A stretch of DNA of 64,000 nt from Pseudomonas fluorescens (lineage in GTDB: Bacteria; Pseudomonadota; Gammaproteobacteria; Pseudomonadales; Pseudomonadaceae). Positions 1-10,600 of the stretch are shown here, piece by piece; position 1 is the first letter of the stretch, and the number at the start of each line of letters is the position of its first letter. The position numbers and the translations under genes were made by a program. The notes under the pieces are model-generated. The model was given only the letters and a program-made list of their open reading frames with translations, was not told the origin of the DNA and made no database searches. The stretch is taken from contig NZ_CP012831.1 of the NCBI RefSeq assembly GCF_001307275.1, forward strand, positions 2,356,001-2,420,000, given 5' to 3'.

Positions 1-452
1 CGCCAGGCACCGATCCCCTGGGTTTCTGGCTGATCGCCGTTGGCGTGGCCTTGCTGGTCTTCGAGGCAGCCTTGCCCAATTACGGCGTCGCGGGGCTGGG
101 TGGCATTGTCTTGTGTGTGATTGGCGCGGTCATCCTGACCAACGCCGATGTACCGGTTCCGCTGATGCTCGGCCTGGGCCTGATCAGTGCCTTGCTGTTG
201 CTCGCACTGCTGGTCCGTGCATTGAAAACGCGGCCGCGCCAACCCATCAGCGGCGATGCCAGACTGCTGGGCAGCGTCACGGCGGTGACCGCGTTGCAGG
301 CCGGCAACAATCATCATGGCTGGGTCCAGTTGGAAGGCGAACGCTGGCAAGTGGCAAGCGCGACGCCGCTGCGGCCTGGGCAAGCGGTGCGGGTCATCTC
401 CCGCAAGGGTTTGCTGCTGGAAGTGGCCGCCGCTGACTCCGGAGGGGTATGA
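1..452 (+). CDS. NfeD-like membrane protein, 3' part (5' end outside window)
   Basis: The reading frame is open from the first bases, so the gene begins before the window and only its last ~150 residues are visible. They contain hydrophobic segments (around [19 protein letters not shown] and a second Leu-rich helix) followed by a small soluble beta-rich tail ([14 protein letters not shown] ... [16 protein letters not shown]). This tail has the OB-fold pattern of NfeD C-termini. In this family the N-terminal part is often a ClpP-like serine protease that cleaves the partner stomatin, but that region is not visible here. The stop codon sits 1 bp before the slipin gene start, so the two are translationally linked. 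This is the usual NfeD/slipin pairing in membrane quality control. The family call is fairly sure; the presence of the protease domain is unknown. Confidence 0.8.
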   Translation, partial: PGTDPLGFWLIAVGVALLVFEAALPNYGVAGLGGIVLCVIGAVILTNADVPVPLMLGLGLISALLLLALLVRALKTRPRQPISGDARLLGSVTAVTALQAGNNHHGWVQLEGERWQVASATPLRPGQAVRVISRKGLLLEVAAADSGGV

Positions 453-453
453 G

Positions 454-1215
454 ATGGGCATGCAAATCGGTTTTGTGCTGCTGTTGCTGCTGGTGATCGC
501 GCTGGCGGGAGCGACATTCCGGATCCTGCGCGAATACGAACGCGCGGTGGTGTTCCAGCTAGGACGGTTCTGGCAGGTCAAGGGACCGGGGTTGATCCTG
601 CTGATTCCGGTGGTACAGCAGATGATCCGCGTCGACCTGCGCACCATTGTCCTCGACGTACCGCCCCAGGACGTGATCACCCGGGACAACGTCTCGGTGA
701 AAGTCAATGCGGTGCTGTATTTCCGTGTGCTCGACCCGCAGAAGGCGATCATCCAGGTCGAAAATTTCCTCATGGCCACCAGCCAACTGGCCCAGACCAC
801 GTTGCGCGCAGTCCTCGGCAAGCATGACCTGGACCAACTGCTGGCCGAGCGCGAGCAATTGAATGGTGACATCCAGCAAGTGCTCGACGCCCAGACCGAC
901 GCCTGGGGCATCAAGGTGGCGAACGTCGAGATCAAGCACGTGGACCTCAACGAATCCATGATCCGCGCCATCGCCCGCCAAGCCGAGGCCGAGCGGGAAC
1001 GCCGGGCCAAAGTGATCCACGCCGAAGGCGAGTTGCAAGCCTCGGAAAAACTCATGCAGGCCGCCGAAATGCTCGGGCGCCAGCCAGGCGCCATGCAACT
1101 GCGCTACATGCAGACGCTGGGCTCGATTGCCGGGGATAAAAGCTCCACCATCGTCTTCCCCTTGCCGATCGAATTGCTCAAGGGGATGGCGGAGTTGTCG
1201 CCCAACAAGCCGTGA
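454..1215 (+). CDS. Slipin / stomatin-like SPFH (band 7) protein
   Basis: The product is 253 aa. It has an N-terminal hydrophobic anchor (residues ~4-22, [17 protein letters not shown]), then the classic SPFH opening [21 protein letters not shown], a band-7 core ([20 protein letters not shown]) and a charged coiled-coil tail ([20 protein letters not shown]). Slipins oligomerise in membrane microdomains and pair with NfeD proteases. I chose the ATG at 454 because it follows the NfeD stop directly with GGAGG just upstream. An in-frame start further upstream would lie inside nfeD. Confidence 0.9.
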   Translation: MGMQIGFVLLLLLVIALAGATFRILREYERAVVFQLGRFWQVKGPGLILLIPVVQQMIRVDLRTIVLDVPPQDVITRDNVSVKVNAVLYFRVLDPQKAIIQVENFLMATSQLAQTTLRAVLGKHDLDQLLAEREQLNGDIQQVLDAQTDAWGIKVANVEIKHVDLNESMIRAIARQAEAERERRAKVIHAEGELQASEKLMQAAEMLGRQPGAMQLRYMQTLGSIAGDKSSTIVFPLPIELLKGMAELSPNKP

Positions 1216-1241
1216 TGGGTTAGACAAGGCACAAGCGTGCC

Positions 1242-1339
1242 CCTGTGGCGAGGGAGCTTGCTCCCGCTCGGTTGCGCAGCAACCGCAAGATCTTGGGGCC
1301 GCTACGCAGCCCAGCGGGAGCAAGCTCCCTCGCCACAGG
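1242..1339. repeat. REPIN (GTGGCGAGGGAGCTTGCTCC type)
   Basis: Two long inverted arms, CCTGTGGCGAGGGAGCTTGC... and its complement, are about 27 bp each and perfect. They enclose a ~44-bp loop that itself holds a TTGCGCAGCAA palindrome. This is a Pseudomonas REP doublet. It lies between the convergent slipin and sulfotransferase genes and could form a strong hairpin at their 3' ends. Confidence 0.85.
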
Positions 1340-1351
1340 ACACTCCTGAAT

Positions 1352-2308
1352 TCAAGACCTTCTCAGACACTCGAGCGCTTCGTAAGGCCCCTGCGCCCAG
1401 CGCAGGACCCGCTCCCGCAACAGCGCCGAAGCCTCCCGGCGCTTGTCCTCGCTGTCGCCGACAAACGCCTGCGCCGGCTGCTTGGCATGCTGCCCCACCG
1501 TGGCGAACACTTGCTCGCATTGCTCATCATCGAGGCCGAACAACGCCGCCAACCTGCCCGTCATCGCCTCGGGCAGTTCGGTGTAGTTGACCGCCATCCC
1601 AGCCAATGCCCGGCAGTGTTCCAGACCGGCTCCCAACAGCCGCCCCACCCGTCGCGGGATGAAATCTTCCTGGCTGCCGAACGGCAATCCATCGTCCAGG
1701 ACCGTCGCCCCGATCATCCCCGGCACCATGTGCATGCCGGGACGCCGCAGGTGGGAGACCGAAATTTCCAAGGGGTCGCGGTACACGAACAGCCAGGGTG
1801 TGTCGGGAAAGCACTCACGCAGCAGCGGCAGTTCACCGATGTTCCAGGCGTCGAGCTTGACCACCAGGCGTTGCTCCACACCTCGGCGGCGCTGCCCGTA
1901 GGCCGACATCAAGCCCTTGAGTGCCACACACCGCTCGGCCGCTGGCAAATCACTGCGCAGCAGCGTATCCAGCGGTGGCGGTTCCGAGATAACGATATGG
2001 TCGTCCAACTGCGCGAGCATCTGGCTGATCAATGTCGAGCCACAACGGGAGGCATGGAAAATGAATGCGCTGGGCTCAAGTCCCGGGGATTGTCGTTGCC
2101 ACTGACTGAGTGCGCCCAAGGGCGTCCGGCGGCGGAACGCCTGGTTGAAGGGCAGGCGCAGGGCGTCTTCCACCGCATCGCCAAAGAACGGCTGTGACAG
2201 TCGCGCGTCGCCGAACCAGCACCAATCGACCCACCACTGTCCGGCCTCTTGCCAGAGGCGGATCGGCAACCAACCGTGCAGGTTCAGGTCTTCCACGGGT
2301 TTCTCCAC
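1352..2308 (-). CDS. Sulfotransferase-like protein (distal gene of adhesin operon)
   Basis: The product is 318 aa. A PAPS-type P-loop is recognisable in FIFHASRCGSTLISQML, the 5'-phosphosulfate-binding pattern (x-R-x-G-S-T/S). A later FVYRDPLEISVSHL matches the 3'-phosphate-binding R...S pattern. The N-terminal ~100 residues (LHGWLPIRLWQEAGQWWVDW) form an extra domain that I cannot assign. The GTG start at 2308 overlaps the end of the upstream hydroxylase gene by 25 bp, so the genes are co-transcribed. The family would transfer sulfate from PAPS to a hydroxyl or amine. The acceptor is unknown, but the context suggests a component of the secreted-protein cluster. A GTG at 2296 is an alternative start. 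Confidence 0.75.
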   Translation of the reverse strand: MEKPVEDLNLHGWLPIRLWQEAGQWWVDWCWFGDARLSQPFFGDAVEDALRLPFNQAFRRRTPLGALSQWQRQSPGLEPSAFIFHASRCGSTLISQMLAQLDDHIVISEPPPLDTLLRSDLPAAERCVALKGLMSAYGQRRRGVEQRLVVKLDAWNIGELPLLRECFPDTPWLFVYRDPLEISVSHLRRPGMHMVPGMIGATVLDDGLPFGSQEDFIPRRVGRLLGAGLEHCRALAGMAVNYTELPEAMTGRLAALFGLDDEQCEQVFATVGQHAKQPAQAFVGDSEDKRREASALLRERVLRWAQGPYEALECLRRS

Positions 2309-3069
2309 TGCTGGCGACCGTTGCGCATCGCGGCCCGCAATTCTTCCCGGGTGAAATGAAGCCCTCGTTCGGCCCCCAGCGCCAGGCTGGACTCAATGAA
2401 AGCGTCGAGGTCGTGCAGGCTCTGCAAGGTACGGGCGAGTTCAGGATCGCTTTCCACACGCTGCTGAAAACGGGCGAAGTCGCTTTGCCTGACGCCCGCG
2501 GCGGGCGTGGTGGGCAGCCCATCGGTAATCTGCTGGGCCAGCCACGGCCCGGGGCGACAATCGAGCACCAGATGAACCCGCGAATGAGCACTTCGGTTAA
2601 CCACCCGGTGAGGCCGCGCCAGGTCGAGAAACCAGCACTCGCCGGCCGTCAGCGGAATGATTTGTTCATCCAGGAAAAAGTCCACGTCAGGTGGGCTGAG
2701 CAACGGAACGTGCAGGCGTAGGTCGGCGTCCGGCCCGCCCAGATCGTAGTCACGATGCTCGTGAATGCACCCACCAGGCCCCAGCCGCAGCAGCCGGGCC
2801 GAGACGATCTCCAGGGGCCAGTCGCGCAACGCCTCACGCCAGCGACCGTCCGCTAGCCAAGGCTCACGCTGGCTTGGCTGACCGCGCCCGGGCGACAGCT
2901 CGGTGACGGCATCCGCCGCCGAAATCAGCGCCACCCCGCTCCAGTCGCCGCTGTAATAGGCACTGTTGAAATGCCCTTGCCAGCGCGCGTCGTCAATGGC
3001 CGCCAGTGCCTGCAACAGCAACGGCAGGTTCACCGCCACTGGCAGCCGGGAAAACGCCGGGCGCGTCAT
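2284..3069 (-). CDS. Aspartyl/asparaginyl beta-hydroxylase-like 2-oxoglutarate oxygenase
   Basis: The product is ~261 aa. A double-stranded beta-helix core carries the Fe(II) motif HEHRDYDLGG (His-x-Asp), a distal His in LDLARPHRVVNRS, and a nearby Arg in SRVHLVLDC expected to bind 2-oxoglutarate. This is the pattern of the Asp/Asn hydroxylase Pfam family. The ~90-residue C-terminal extension (PTTPAAGVRQSDFARFQQ...) is unassigned. I chose the ATG at 3069 over a TTG at 3075; it lies 12 bp after the tolC-like stop. Together with the two sulfotransferase-like genes in the same operon, it suggests side-chain modification of a co-encoded protein. That is inference; the substrate could also be a small molecule or lipid. 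Confidence 0.78.
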   Translation of the reverse strand: MTRPAFSRLPVAVNLPLLLQALAAIDDARWQGHFNSAYYSGDWSGVALISAADAVTELSPGRGQPSQREPWLADGRWREALRDWPLEIVSARLLRLGPGGCIHEHRDYDLGGPDADLRLHVPLLSPPDVDFFLDEQIIPLTAGECWFLDLARPHRVVNRSAHSRVHLVLDCRPGPWLAQQITDGLPTTPAAGVRQSDFARFQQRVESDPELARTLQSLHDLDAFIESSLALGAERGLHFTREELRAAMRNGRQQWRNPWKT

Positions 3070-3081
3070 GCCCAAGGCCCG

Positions 3082-4593
3082 TTACTGGGGCACGGCGGCC
3101 ATTGGCACGTTGATGTTCCCTTGGGCCCAGGCCGCTTCGCGGTTCGCCAGCGCCGTAGCGATCGATTGCACTGCGGTCGATTGCACTTCGTTCGGCATTG
3201 GATCGAGGCCGGCGCTGGCGAAGATCTGACCGTAGGCGTTGCGCAGGTCGGCATAAGCCAGGTCCCGGCGCAGATCAGCCTGCAGGGTGTTCAGTTCGCC
3301 CTGGATCAGGTCCAGTTCGCCAATGCCTGCGGCCTGGTGACGGCTGCGCAACTGGCCAACGATCTGCCCGTCGATGTCCGACAGTTGCTGGCTGGTCTTG
3401 AACTGGCGCAGGGCTTCGCGATAGTTGGCGTTGGCCACGTACAACTGCGCCAGCACGGCAATCGACATCGCCTGGCGCCGCGCCGACGCGACTTCTTCAC
3501 CGGCCTTGGCCACGTCGATGGCCGCCGGGGCGGAGATCACGTTGAACAGGTTCCAGGTGACTTTCACACCATAGTCAGCCCAGCCCTGCTCCACCAGGAA
3601 CGAGTTGCTGTCGTAATGTCCGCCGGCGGAAAACTCCAGGCCCGGCAGCAGGCGCAGCATGGCCTTGCGGGTTTCGGCGGCGGTGATGCGGGTCTGGTAA
3701 TCCTGCTCGCGCAGTTCCGGGCGGCTGGCCAGGGCTTCCTGTTCGAGACGGGCCAGGTCGACCTTGAGTTCCGGGATGGTGTATTCATCCTGGGTCGCCA
3801 GGGTCAGCTCGGTGCCCAGGGGCAAGTTGATCAGGGTCGCCAGTTCGGTCTTGGCCAGGGACAACGCCCGGCGCTGTTCTTCAAGCTGTCGGGTGGCCTG
3901 GATCAGCGAGCGCTGGTAACCCAGGGCCTGCACCGGGTCGCCGATGCGCTGTTCGCTCATGCTCTGGCTGTTGCCACGCGCCGCGTCGACCCGGGCCATC
4001 AGGCTGTCGATCTGCTTGAGCAGGCGCTCGGCGGCCATGGCGCGCCAGTAGGCCGAACGCACGTCCTGGACGATGGTGTTGATCACCTTGCGCCGGCGTT
4101 CCTGCACGATCAGGCGCTGGTCCCCGGCCTGCTTGGCACTGATGTAGCTGACACCGAAATCGAGCACGTTCCAGACCATGGTCAGGTCCGCCACTTCACG
4201 GTCACGGTCCTGGGAGGTCGACGGTTCCAGGGACTGGGTACCGGTTTCCACGCTCTGGCTGCTGGAGGCGTTGACGTTGTTGCGGCCCACATACCCGGCG
4301 TCCAGGGCCATGCGTGGCAGCATGTCGAAACTGGCCAGGTCCAACTGACGCTTGGCCAGGGCCTCCTCCATGATCTTCAAGCGGCCTTCGAGGTTGTACT
4401 TCACCGCCCGGGCCATGGCCTGGTGCAAGGTCAGTGGGCCGCTCAGCGGCTCCTGATCCTTGTACATATTCTGCAGATCGGTTCGAGCGCGCTGTTCGCT
4501 GACGCTGCGATCGATCGGCTCGCTGGTGACCGCACATCCACTCACCACCAGCGCCAGCAAACTCATACCGAATAACTTCTGACTTCTATTCAT
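3082..4593 (-). CDS. TolC-family outer membrane efflux lipoprotein
   Basis: The product is ~503 aa. From the ATG at 4593 the protein starts MNRSQKLFGMSLLALVVSGC, a lipobox with Cys about residue 20. A TTG at 4620 would add nine residues before the signal and is less likely. Two long alpha-helical hairpin regions with the TolC/OEP pattern follow (LTLHQAMARAVKYNLEGRLKIM; later RAALSLAKTELATLINLP-type repeats). This would be the outer-membrane channel of a tripartite exporter. It lies directly downstream of the giant DUF4347 gene and in the same operon. The inner-membrane partners are probably the HlyD and M50 proteins encoded at 14656-18849, since no ABC transporter gene is in this cluster. It is distinct from LapE at 33055. 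Confidence 0.88.
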   Translation of the reverse strand: MNRSQKLFGMSLLALVVSGCAVTSEPIDRSVSEQRARTDLQNMYKDQEPLSGPLTLHQAMARAVKYNLEGRLKIMEEALAKRQLDLASFDMLPRMALDAGYVGRNNVNASSSQSVETGTQSLEPSTSQDRDREVADLTMVWNVLDFGVSYISAKQAGDQRLIVQERRRKVINTIVQDVRSAYWRAMAAERLLKQIDSLMARVDAARGNSQSMSEQRIGDPVQALGYQRSLIQATRQLEEQRRALSLAKTELATLINLPLGTELTLATQDEYTIPELKVDLARLEQEALASRPELREQDYQTRITAAETRKAMLRLLPGLEFSAGGHYDSNSFLVEQGWADYGVKVTWNLFNVISAPAAIDVAKAGEEVASARRQAMSIAVLAQLYVANANYREALRQFKTSQQLSDIDGQIVGQLRSRHQAAGIGELDLIQGELNTLQADLRRDLAYADLRNAYGQIFASAGLDPMPNEVQSTAVQSIATALANREAAWAQGNINVPMAAVPQ

Positions 4594-4633
4594 TCCCTGG
4601 ATTGCCCCTGGCTGCCCCAATATTTTTTAGAAT

Positions 4634-7600
4634 TCAGGCCTGCGCCTGGCTGATGCCGACCTGTCGTAACGCCGTTGCCAAGCTGTCGACCTGACCTTGT
4701 TCAGTATCCTTGAGCTGTTGCAGCTGCTGGCCCAAGGTCGGTGCGCCGAACATTCCGCGCAGCCCTTGGGACACATCGCCACCCTGCATCGACTGGCTGC
4801 CGAAGGCATCCATCGAGTCGCCCTCGGAAGCGGAGTCCTGGGTGAACAGGGTCGAAAGCGTGCTGCTGCCGAACACCCCGCCATCGCCCCCGCCAAAGCC
4901 CAGGAACCCCTGGCCAGAACCATCGCCAGAGGCATCGTTGCTGAACACCTGGGCGATATAGCTAGGCGCCAGTTGGCCCCGGTTGATGAAAATATCCCCA
5001 ATCGGCTTGAGGCCACCGCCCACGTCCCGCTGCTCGAACAGCGGCGGGAAGCCCAGCGGCGAACCGAGGTTGCCGGTCGGCGGGGTAAAGACGATCGGTT
5101 GCAGCGGCACCTCGGACGGCGGGGTAACCGTGACCGGGTCGGACGTCAGGAACTCCGGCGGCGGCTTCACATCGTTGGGTACCACGGTGTTGATCGCATA
5201 GTTATTGGACACCGCCACGCTGGCCCCGGTGTTGCCGCTCAGGTCGTTGACGTTGCTGGTGTCCAGGGCAATGAAATTGCTCGGGTCAGTGAGATTCACC
5301 GTGGGCGTGAACGTCGCGGTCCAGGTCCTGCCGCCGTCGCTGCTGGTCAAGTTGGTCAGCTCGCCGTTGGTGACGCTGAGGTCCGACAGATCGAAATTGC
5401 TCACCGCCTCGCTGAAGGTGATGGTGACCTGGGTCGTCTCGCCCACGGTCAGGTTCGGATCGGCTACCACGATGGTCGCTGTCGGCCGGGAGGCATCGAG
5501 TGCGTAGTTGCTGGAGATCGCAATGCCTGCCCCGACGTTGCCGGCGAGGTCCTGCACGTTGCCAGTGTCCAGCAGGATCAGGTTGGTGGCATCGCTGACG
5601 CCCGCGGTGGGCGTCAGGGTCGCGGTCCAGGTCAGGCCGCCGTCGCTGCTGGCGAGGTTGGACAGCACGCCATTGGCCACGCTCAGGTCCGACAAGTCGA
5701 AACCTGACACCGCCTCGGTGAAGGTGATGGTCACGGTGGTGCTCTGGCCGATACCCAGGGTGGTATCGCCCAGGGAGATGGTCGCGCCAGGACGGGCCGT
5801 GTCGATCGCGTAGTTGTTGGAGCTCACCACGCCGACACCACTGTTGCCCGAAGCGTTGACCACGCCGCTGGTGTCCAGGGTGATCAGGTTACTGGTGTCG
5901 GTAATGCTCCCGCTCGGGGTGAACGTCGCCGTCCAGGTCACGCCGCCATCGGAGGACGAGACGTTGCTCAGCGTGCCGTTGCTCACGCTCAGGTCAGTGT
6001 TGTCGAAACCGCTGACCGCTTCCGAGAAGGTTATGGTGACCTGTGAGGTTTCCCCTATTTGCAGGGCACTGTCAGCCACCACGATCGTGGCAGTCGGTAC
6101 CTGCGTCTCGACCGCATAGTTGGCCGAATCGGTGGTACCTGTCCCGGTGTTGCCAGCCGCATCGCTTACGCCGGTGTTATCCAGGCTGATCAGGTTGGTG
6201 GCGTCGGTCACGCCCAGGGTTGGTGTGAACGTCGCGGTCCAGGTCAGGCCGCCATCGCTGCTGCTGACGGCGCTCAGGGTGCCGTTGGCCACACTCAGGT
6301 CAGCGTTGCTGAAGCCGGTTACCGCCTCGCTGAAGGTGATGGTCACCTGGGCGGTTTCACCCGGCTTCAGCACCGAATCGCTCAGCACGATGGTGGCGGT
6401 CGGACGCTGGCTGTCGACGCTGTAGTTGTTCGAATCGGTGGTGCCGCTGCCGACGTTGCCCGCCAGGTCGGCGACGCCGCCATTGGCGAGGGTGATGAGG
6501 TTGCTGGAGTCAGTGATGCCAGCGGCAGGCGTGAAGGTCGCGGTCCAGGTAATGCCGCCGTCATTGCTGCTCAGCCCACTGAGGGTCCCGTTGGCGACGG
6601 TCAGGTCGGCAGTGGTGAAGCCCGTCACGGCCTCGCTGAAGGTGATGGTCACCAGCGAGGTCTCGCCCGCGGCGATGGCGGTGTCGGCGACGACGATGGT
6701 CGCGGTCGGGCGCACGGTGTCGATCGCGTAGTTGTTCGAATCGGTGGTGCCGACGCCAGCGTTGCCTGAGACGTTGACGACACCGGTATTGTCCAGGGTG
6801 ATCAGGTTGCTGGTATCGGCAATGCTCGCACTCGGTGTGAACGTGGCCGTCCACGTGACGCCGCCGTCGGAGGACGACACGTTGCTCAGCGTGCCGTTGC
6901 TGACGGTCAGGTCGCTGTTGTCGAAACCGCTCACCGCTTCGTTGAAGGTGATGGTCACCTGGCTGGTTTCACCGATGCTCAGGGACGTATCGGCCACCAC
7001 GATGGTCGCCGTCGGCACTTGGGTATCGACGGTGTAGTTGGCGGAGTTGCTGGTGCCGGTACCGGCGTTGCCGGCCGCGTCGCTCACGCCGCTGTTGTTC
7101 AGGACGATCAGGTTGGTGGCGTCCCGCGTGCCGGTGGCCGGGGTGAAGATCGCCGTCCAGGTGATGCCGCCATCGCTGCTGCTCACGGCGCTCAGGGTGC
7201 CGTTGGCCACGCTCAGGTCCGAATTGTCGAAACCGCTGACCGCCTCGCTGAAGGTGATGGTCACCAGTGAGGTTTCACCGACGCTGAGGTTGCTATCGGA
7301 CATTACGATGGTCGCAGTCGGACGCAGGGTATCGACAACGTAGTTGTTCGAATCCGCCGTGCCGGTGTTGATGTTGCCCGCCACATCGGCGATCGAACCA
7401 CTGTTCAGGCTGATCAGGTTGCTACTGTCGCTGACTCCCGCACTCGGGGTGAAGGTCGCGGTGAAGGTAATGTTGTCGCTGGTGCTCAGCCCGCTCAGGG
7501 AACCATTGCTCACGGTCAGGTCTGCCAGGGTGAAGCTCGTCACGGCCTCGCTGAAGGTAATGGTCACCAGCGAGGTTTCGCCAATGGCGACGGTTGGGTC

Positions 7601-10600
7601 GGCCACGACGATGGTCGCGGTGGGGCGCACGGTGTCGACCGCGTAGTTGTTCGAATCGGTGGTGCCGACGCCCGCGTTGCCCGCGCCGTTGATCAAGCCG
7701 GTATTGTCCAGCGTAATCACGTTGCTGGTATCGGAAATGCTCGCACTCGGCGTGAACGTGGCCGTCCAGGTGACGCCGCCGTCGGTGCTGATCATGGTGC
7801 TCAGGGTACCGTTGCTGACGGTCAGGTCCGCATTGTCGAACCCACTGACCGCCGAGTTGAAGGTCACGGTAACCACTGAAGTCTCGCCGATGCTCAAGCT
7901 GGTATCGGCAATCACGATAGTCGCCGTCGGTACGTTGGTGTCGACCTGGTAGTTGTTGGAGTTGGTCGTGCCGGTGCCGGTATTGCCCGCGGCATCGCTG
8001 ACGCCGGTGTTGTTCAGGGTGATGACGTTGGAAGTGTCGCTGACCCCCAGGGCCGGGGTGAACGTGGCGGTCCAGGTGATGCCGCCATCGCTGCTGCTGA
8101 CGGCGCTCAGGGTGCCATTGGCCACGATCAGGTCCGAATTGTCGAAACCGCTGACCGCCTCGGAGAACGTAATGGTCACCAGCGACGTTTCGCCGACGCT
8201 CAGCGCGTTGTCGGCCACCACGATGGTCGCGGTGGGGCGCAGCGTGTCGACGACGTAGTTGTTGGAGTCGGTGGTGCCGGTGCCAGCGTTGCCCGCCCCA
8301 TCCACGACGCCCGTGTTGTTCAGCGTGATCAGGTTGGTGGCATCGCTGGTGCCAACGCTCGGGGTGAAGGTCGCGGTGTAGGTGATGTTGTCGCTGGTGC
8401 TCAGCCCGCTCAGGCTGCCGTTGGCGACCGTCAGGTCAGCCAGGGTGAAGCCGGTCACCGCCTCGTTGAAGGTGATGGTCACCACCGAGGTTTCGCCCAG
8501 GGCGACGGCGGTATCGGCGACGACGATGGTGGCGGTGGGGCGCGCCGTGTCGATGGCGTAGTTGTTGGAGTCGGTGGTACCGCTGCCGGCGTTGCCGGCA
8601 GCGTCCGCCACGCCGGTGTTATCCAGGGTGATCAGGTTGGTGGCGTCGCTGGTACTGGCGCTCGGGGTCAGTGTCGCGGTCCAGGTGATACCGCCGTCGC
8701 TGGTGCTCAGCCCGGTCAGGGTGCCGTTGGCGACCGTCAGGTCGGCGGTGGTTAAACCGGTCACTGCTTCGTTGAAGGTGATGGTCACCAGCGAGGTTTC
8801 GCCGATTCTCAAGGCGTTGTCAGCGACCACAATCGTCGCGGTCGGGCGCGCGGTATCGACGGCATAGTTGTTGGAGCTGGTGGTGCCGGTGCCAGCGTTA
8901 CCGGCCGCGTCCAGTACGCCGGTATTGGCCAGGACAATCAGGTTGGTGGCGTCCGTGGTGCTAGCACTTGGGGTGAGCGTCGCGGTCCAGGTGATGCCAC
9001 CGTCGCTGCTGCTTAGTCCGCTCAGAGAACCGTTGGCAACGGTCAGGTCGGCCAGGGTGAAACCCGTCACCGCCTCGCTGAAGGTAATCGTCACCAGGGA
9101 CGTTTCACCGATGTTCAGGGCGTTGTCGGCCACCACGATCGTGGCGGTCGGGCGCAGGGTGTCGATGGCGTAGTTGTTCGAGTCGGTGGTGCCGGTACCG
9201 ACGTTGCCGGACAGGTCGGCAACGCCGCTGTTGTTCAGCACCACCAGATTGGTGGTGTCGGTGATAGCGGCGTCAGGTGTCAGGGTTGCGGTCCAGGTGA
9301 TACCACCGTCGCTGGTGCTCAGCCCGGTAACTATACCGTTGGCCACCGTCAGGTCTGCGACGGTGAAACCGCTCACCGCCTCGTTGAAGGTAATGGTCAC
9401 CAAGGACGTTTCACCGGCGCTCAGCGCCGTGTCGGCGACCACGATAGTGGCCGTCGGGCGCAGGGTGTCGATAGCGTAGTTATTGGAGTTGGTGGTGCCG
9501 ACACCGGCATTGCCACTCAGGTCTGCGACACCGGTATTGTTCAGCACCACCAGATTGGTGGTGTCGGTGACAGCGGCGTCGGGTGTCAGGGTTGCTGTCC
9601 AGGTGATACCGCCGTCACTGCTGCTCAGGCCGCTGAGGGTGCCATTGGCCACCGTCAGGTCAGCCGTGGTCAACCCGCTGACCGCCTCGGAGAAGGTGAT
9701 GGTCACCAGTGAGGTTTCACCACTCCTGAGGGCCGTGTCAGATACCACGATGGACGCCGTCGGTGCCACGGTGTCGTTGACCACGTAATTGTTCGAATCG
9801 GTGGTGCCCACGCCGGCGTTACCGGCGAGGTCCGCCACACCGGTGTTGTTCAAGGTAATGATGTTGGTGGTATCGGCGATATTGCTTGCCGCCGTCAGCG
9901 TGCCGGTCCAGGTGATGCCGCCGTCGCCGCTGGTCAGCGTGCCAACGGTGCCGTTCTGCACGGTCAGGTCCGCCGCGGTCAGCCCGGTCACCGCCTCGGA
10001 GAAGGTAATGGTTACCTGCGACGTGCCGCCAGAATTCAGGTTGGTGTTGGCTACGACGACGGTCGCGGTGGGCGGCGTTTCGTCCGGCGTGTAGTTGGTA
10101 TTGATGGTGCCGCCATCGCCATAGACGTTGGCCACCGAACTCGGCGAGACACCTGCCGTGCCGGCACTCGTTCCACCGGTACCGCTGCCGCCGACGTTGC
10201 CGGCCAGGGCCGCGAAGTTGGCCGCGGTGATCAGGATCGAACCCTTGTTCCAGATAGCACCGACACCCACGCCACCGGCGCCGCCCGCCTGGGTGTAGCC
10301 ACCACCGGCACCGCCGCCACCGCCACCACCGCCCGCTCCGATGTTGTTGGAGATGACCGAGTTACCGATGATCCGCAGGGTTGCGCCCGTGTCGTTGTAG
10401 ATACCGCCAACCGCGCCACCGCCGGCACCACCGATGTCGTTATAGCCGTCGCCACCACCGCCGCCGCCGATGGACAACCCACCGCTGCTGGCCGTGCCAC
10501 CGGAGGAACCGGTGCTGTAGCCGGCATAGACAGCGCCGCCAGTACCGCCGGTCGCGGAGCCGCCACGGCCACCGATGTTGAAGAAGCCGCCACCGGCACC

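Noticed and set aside
5205..10094. Regular ~101-codon plus-strand frames opposite the DUF4347 gene
   Set aside because: Each coincides with one Ig-repeat unit on the other strand. They are shadows of the repeat, not genes.
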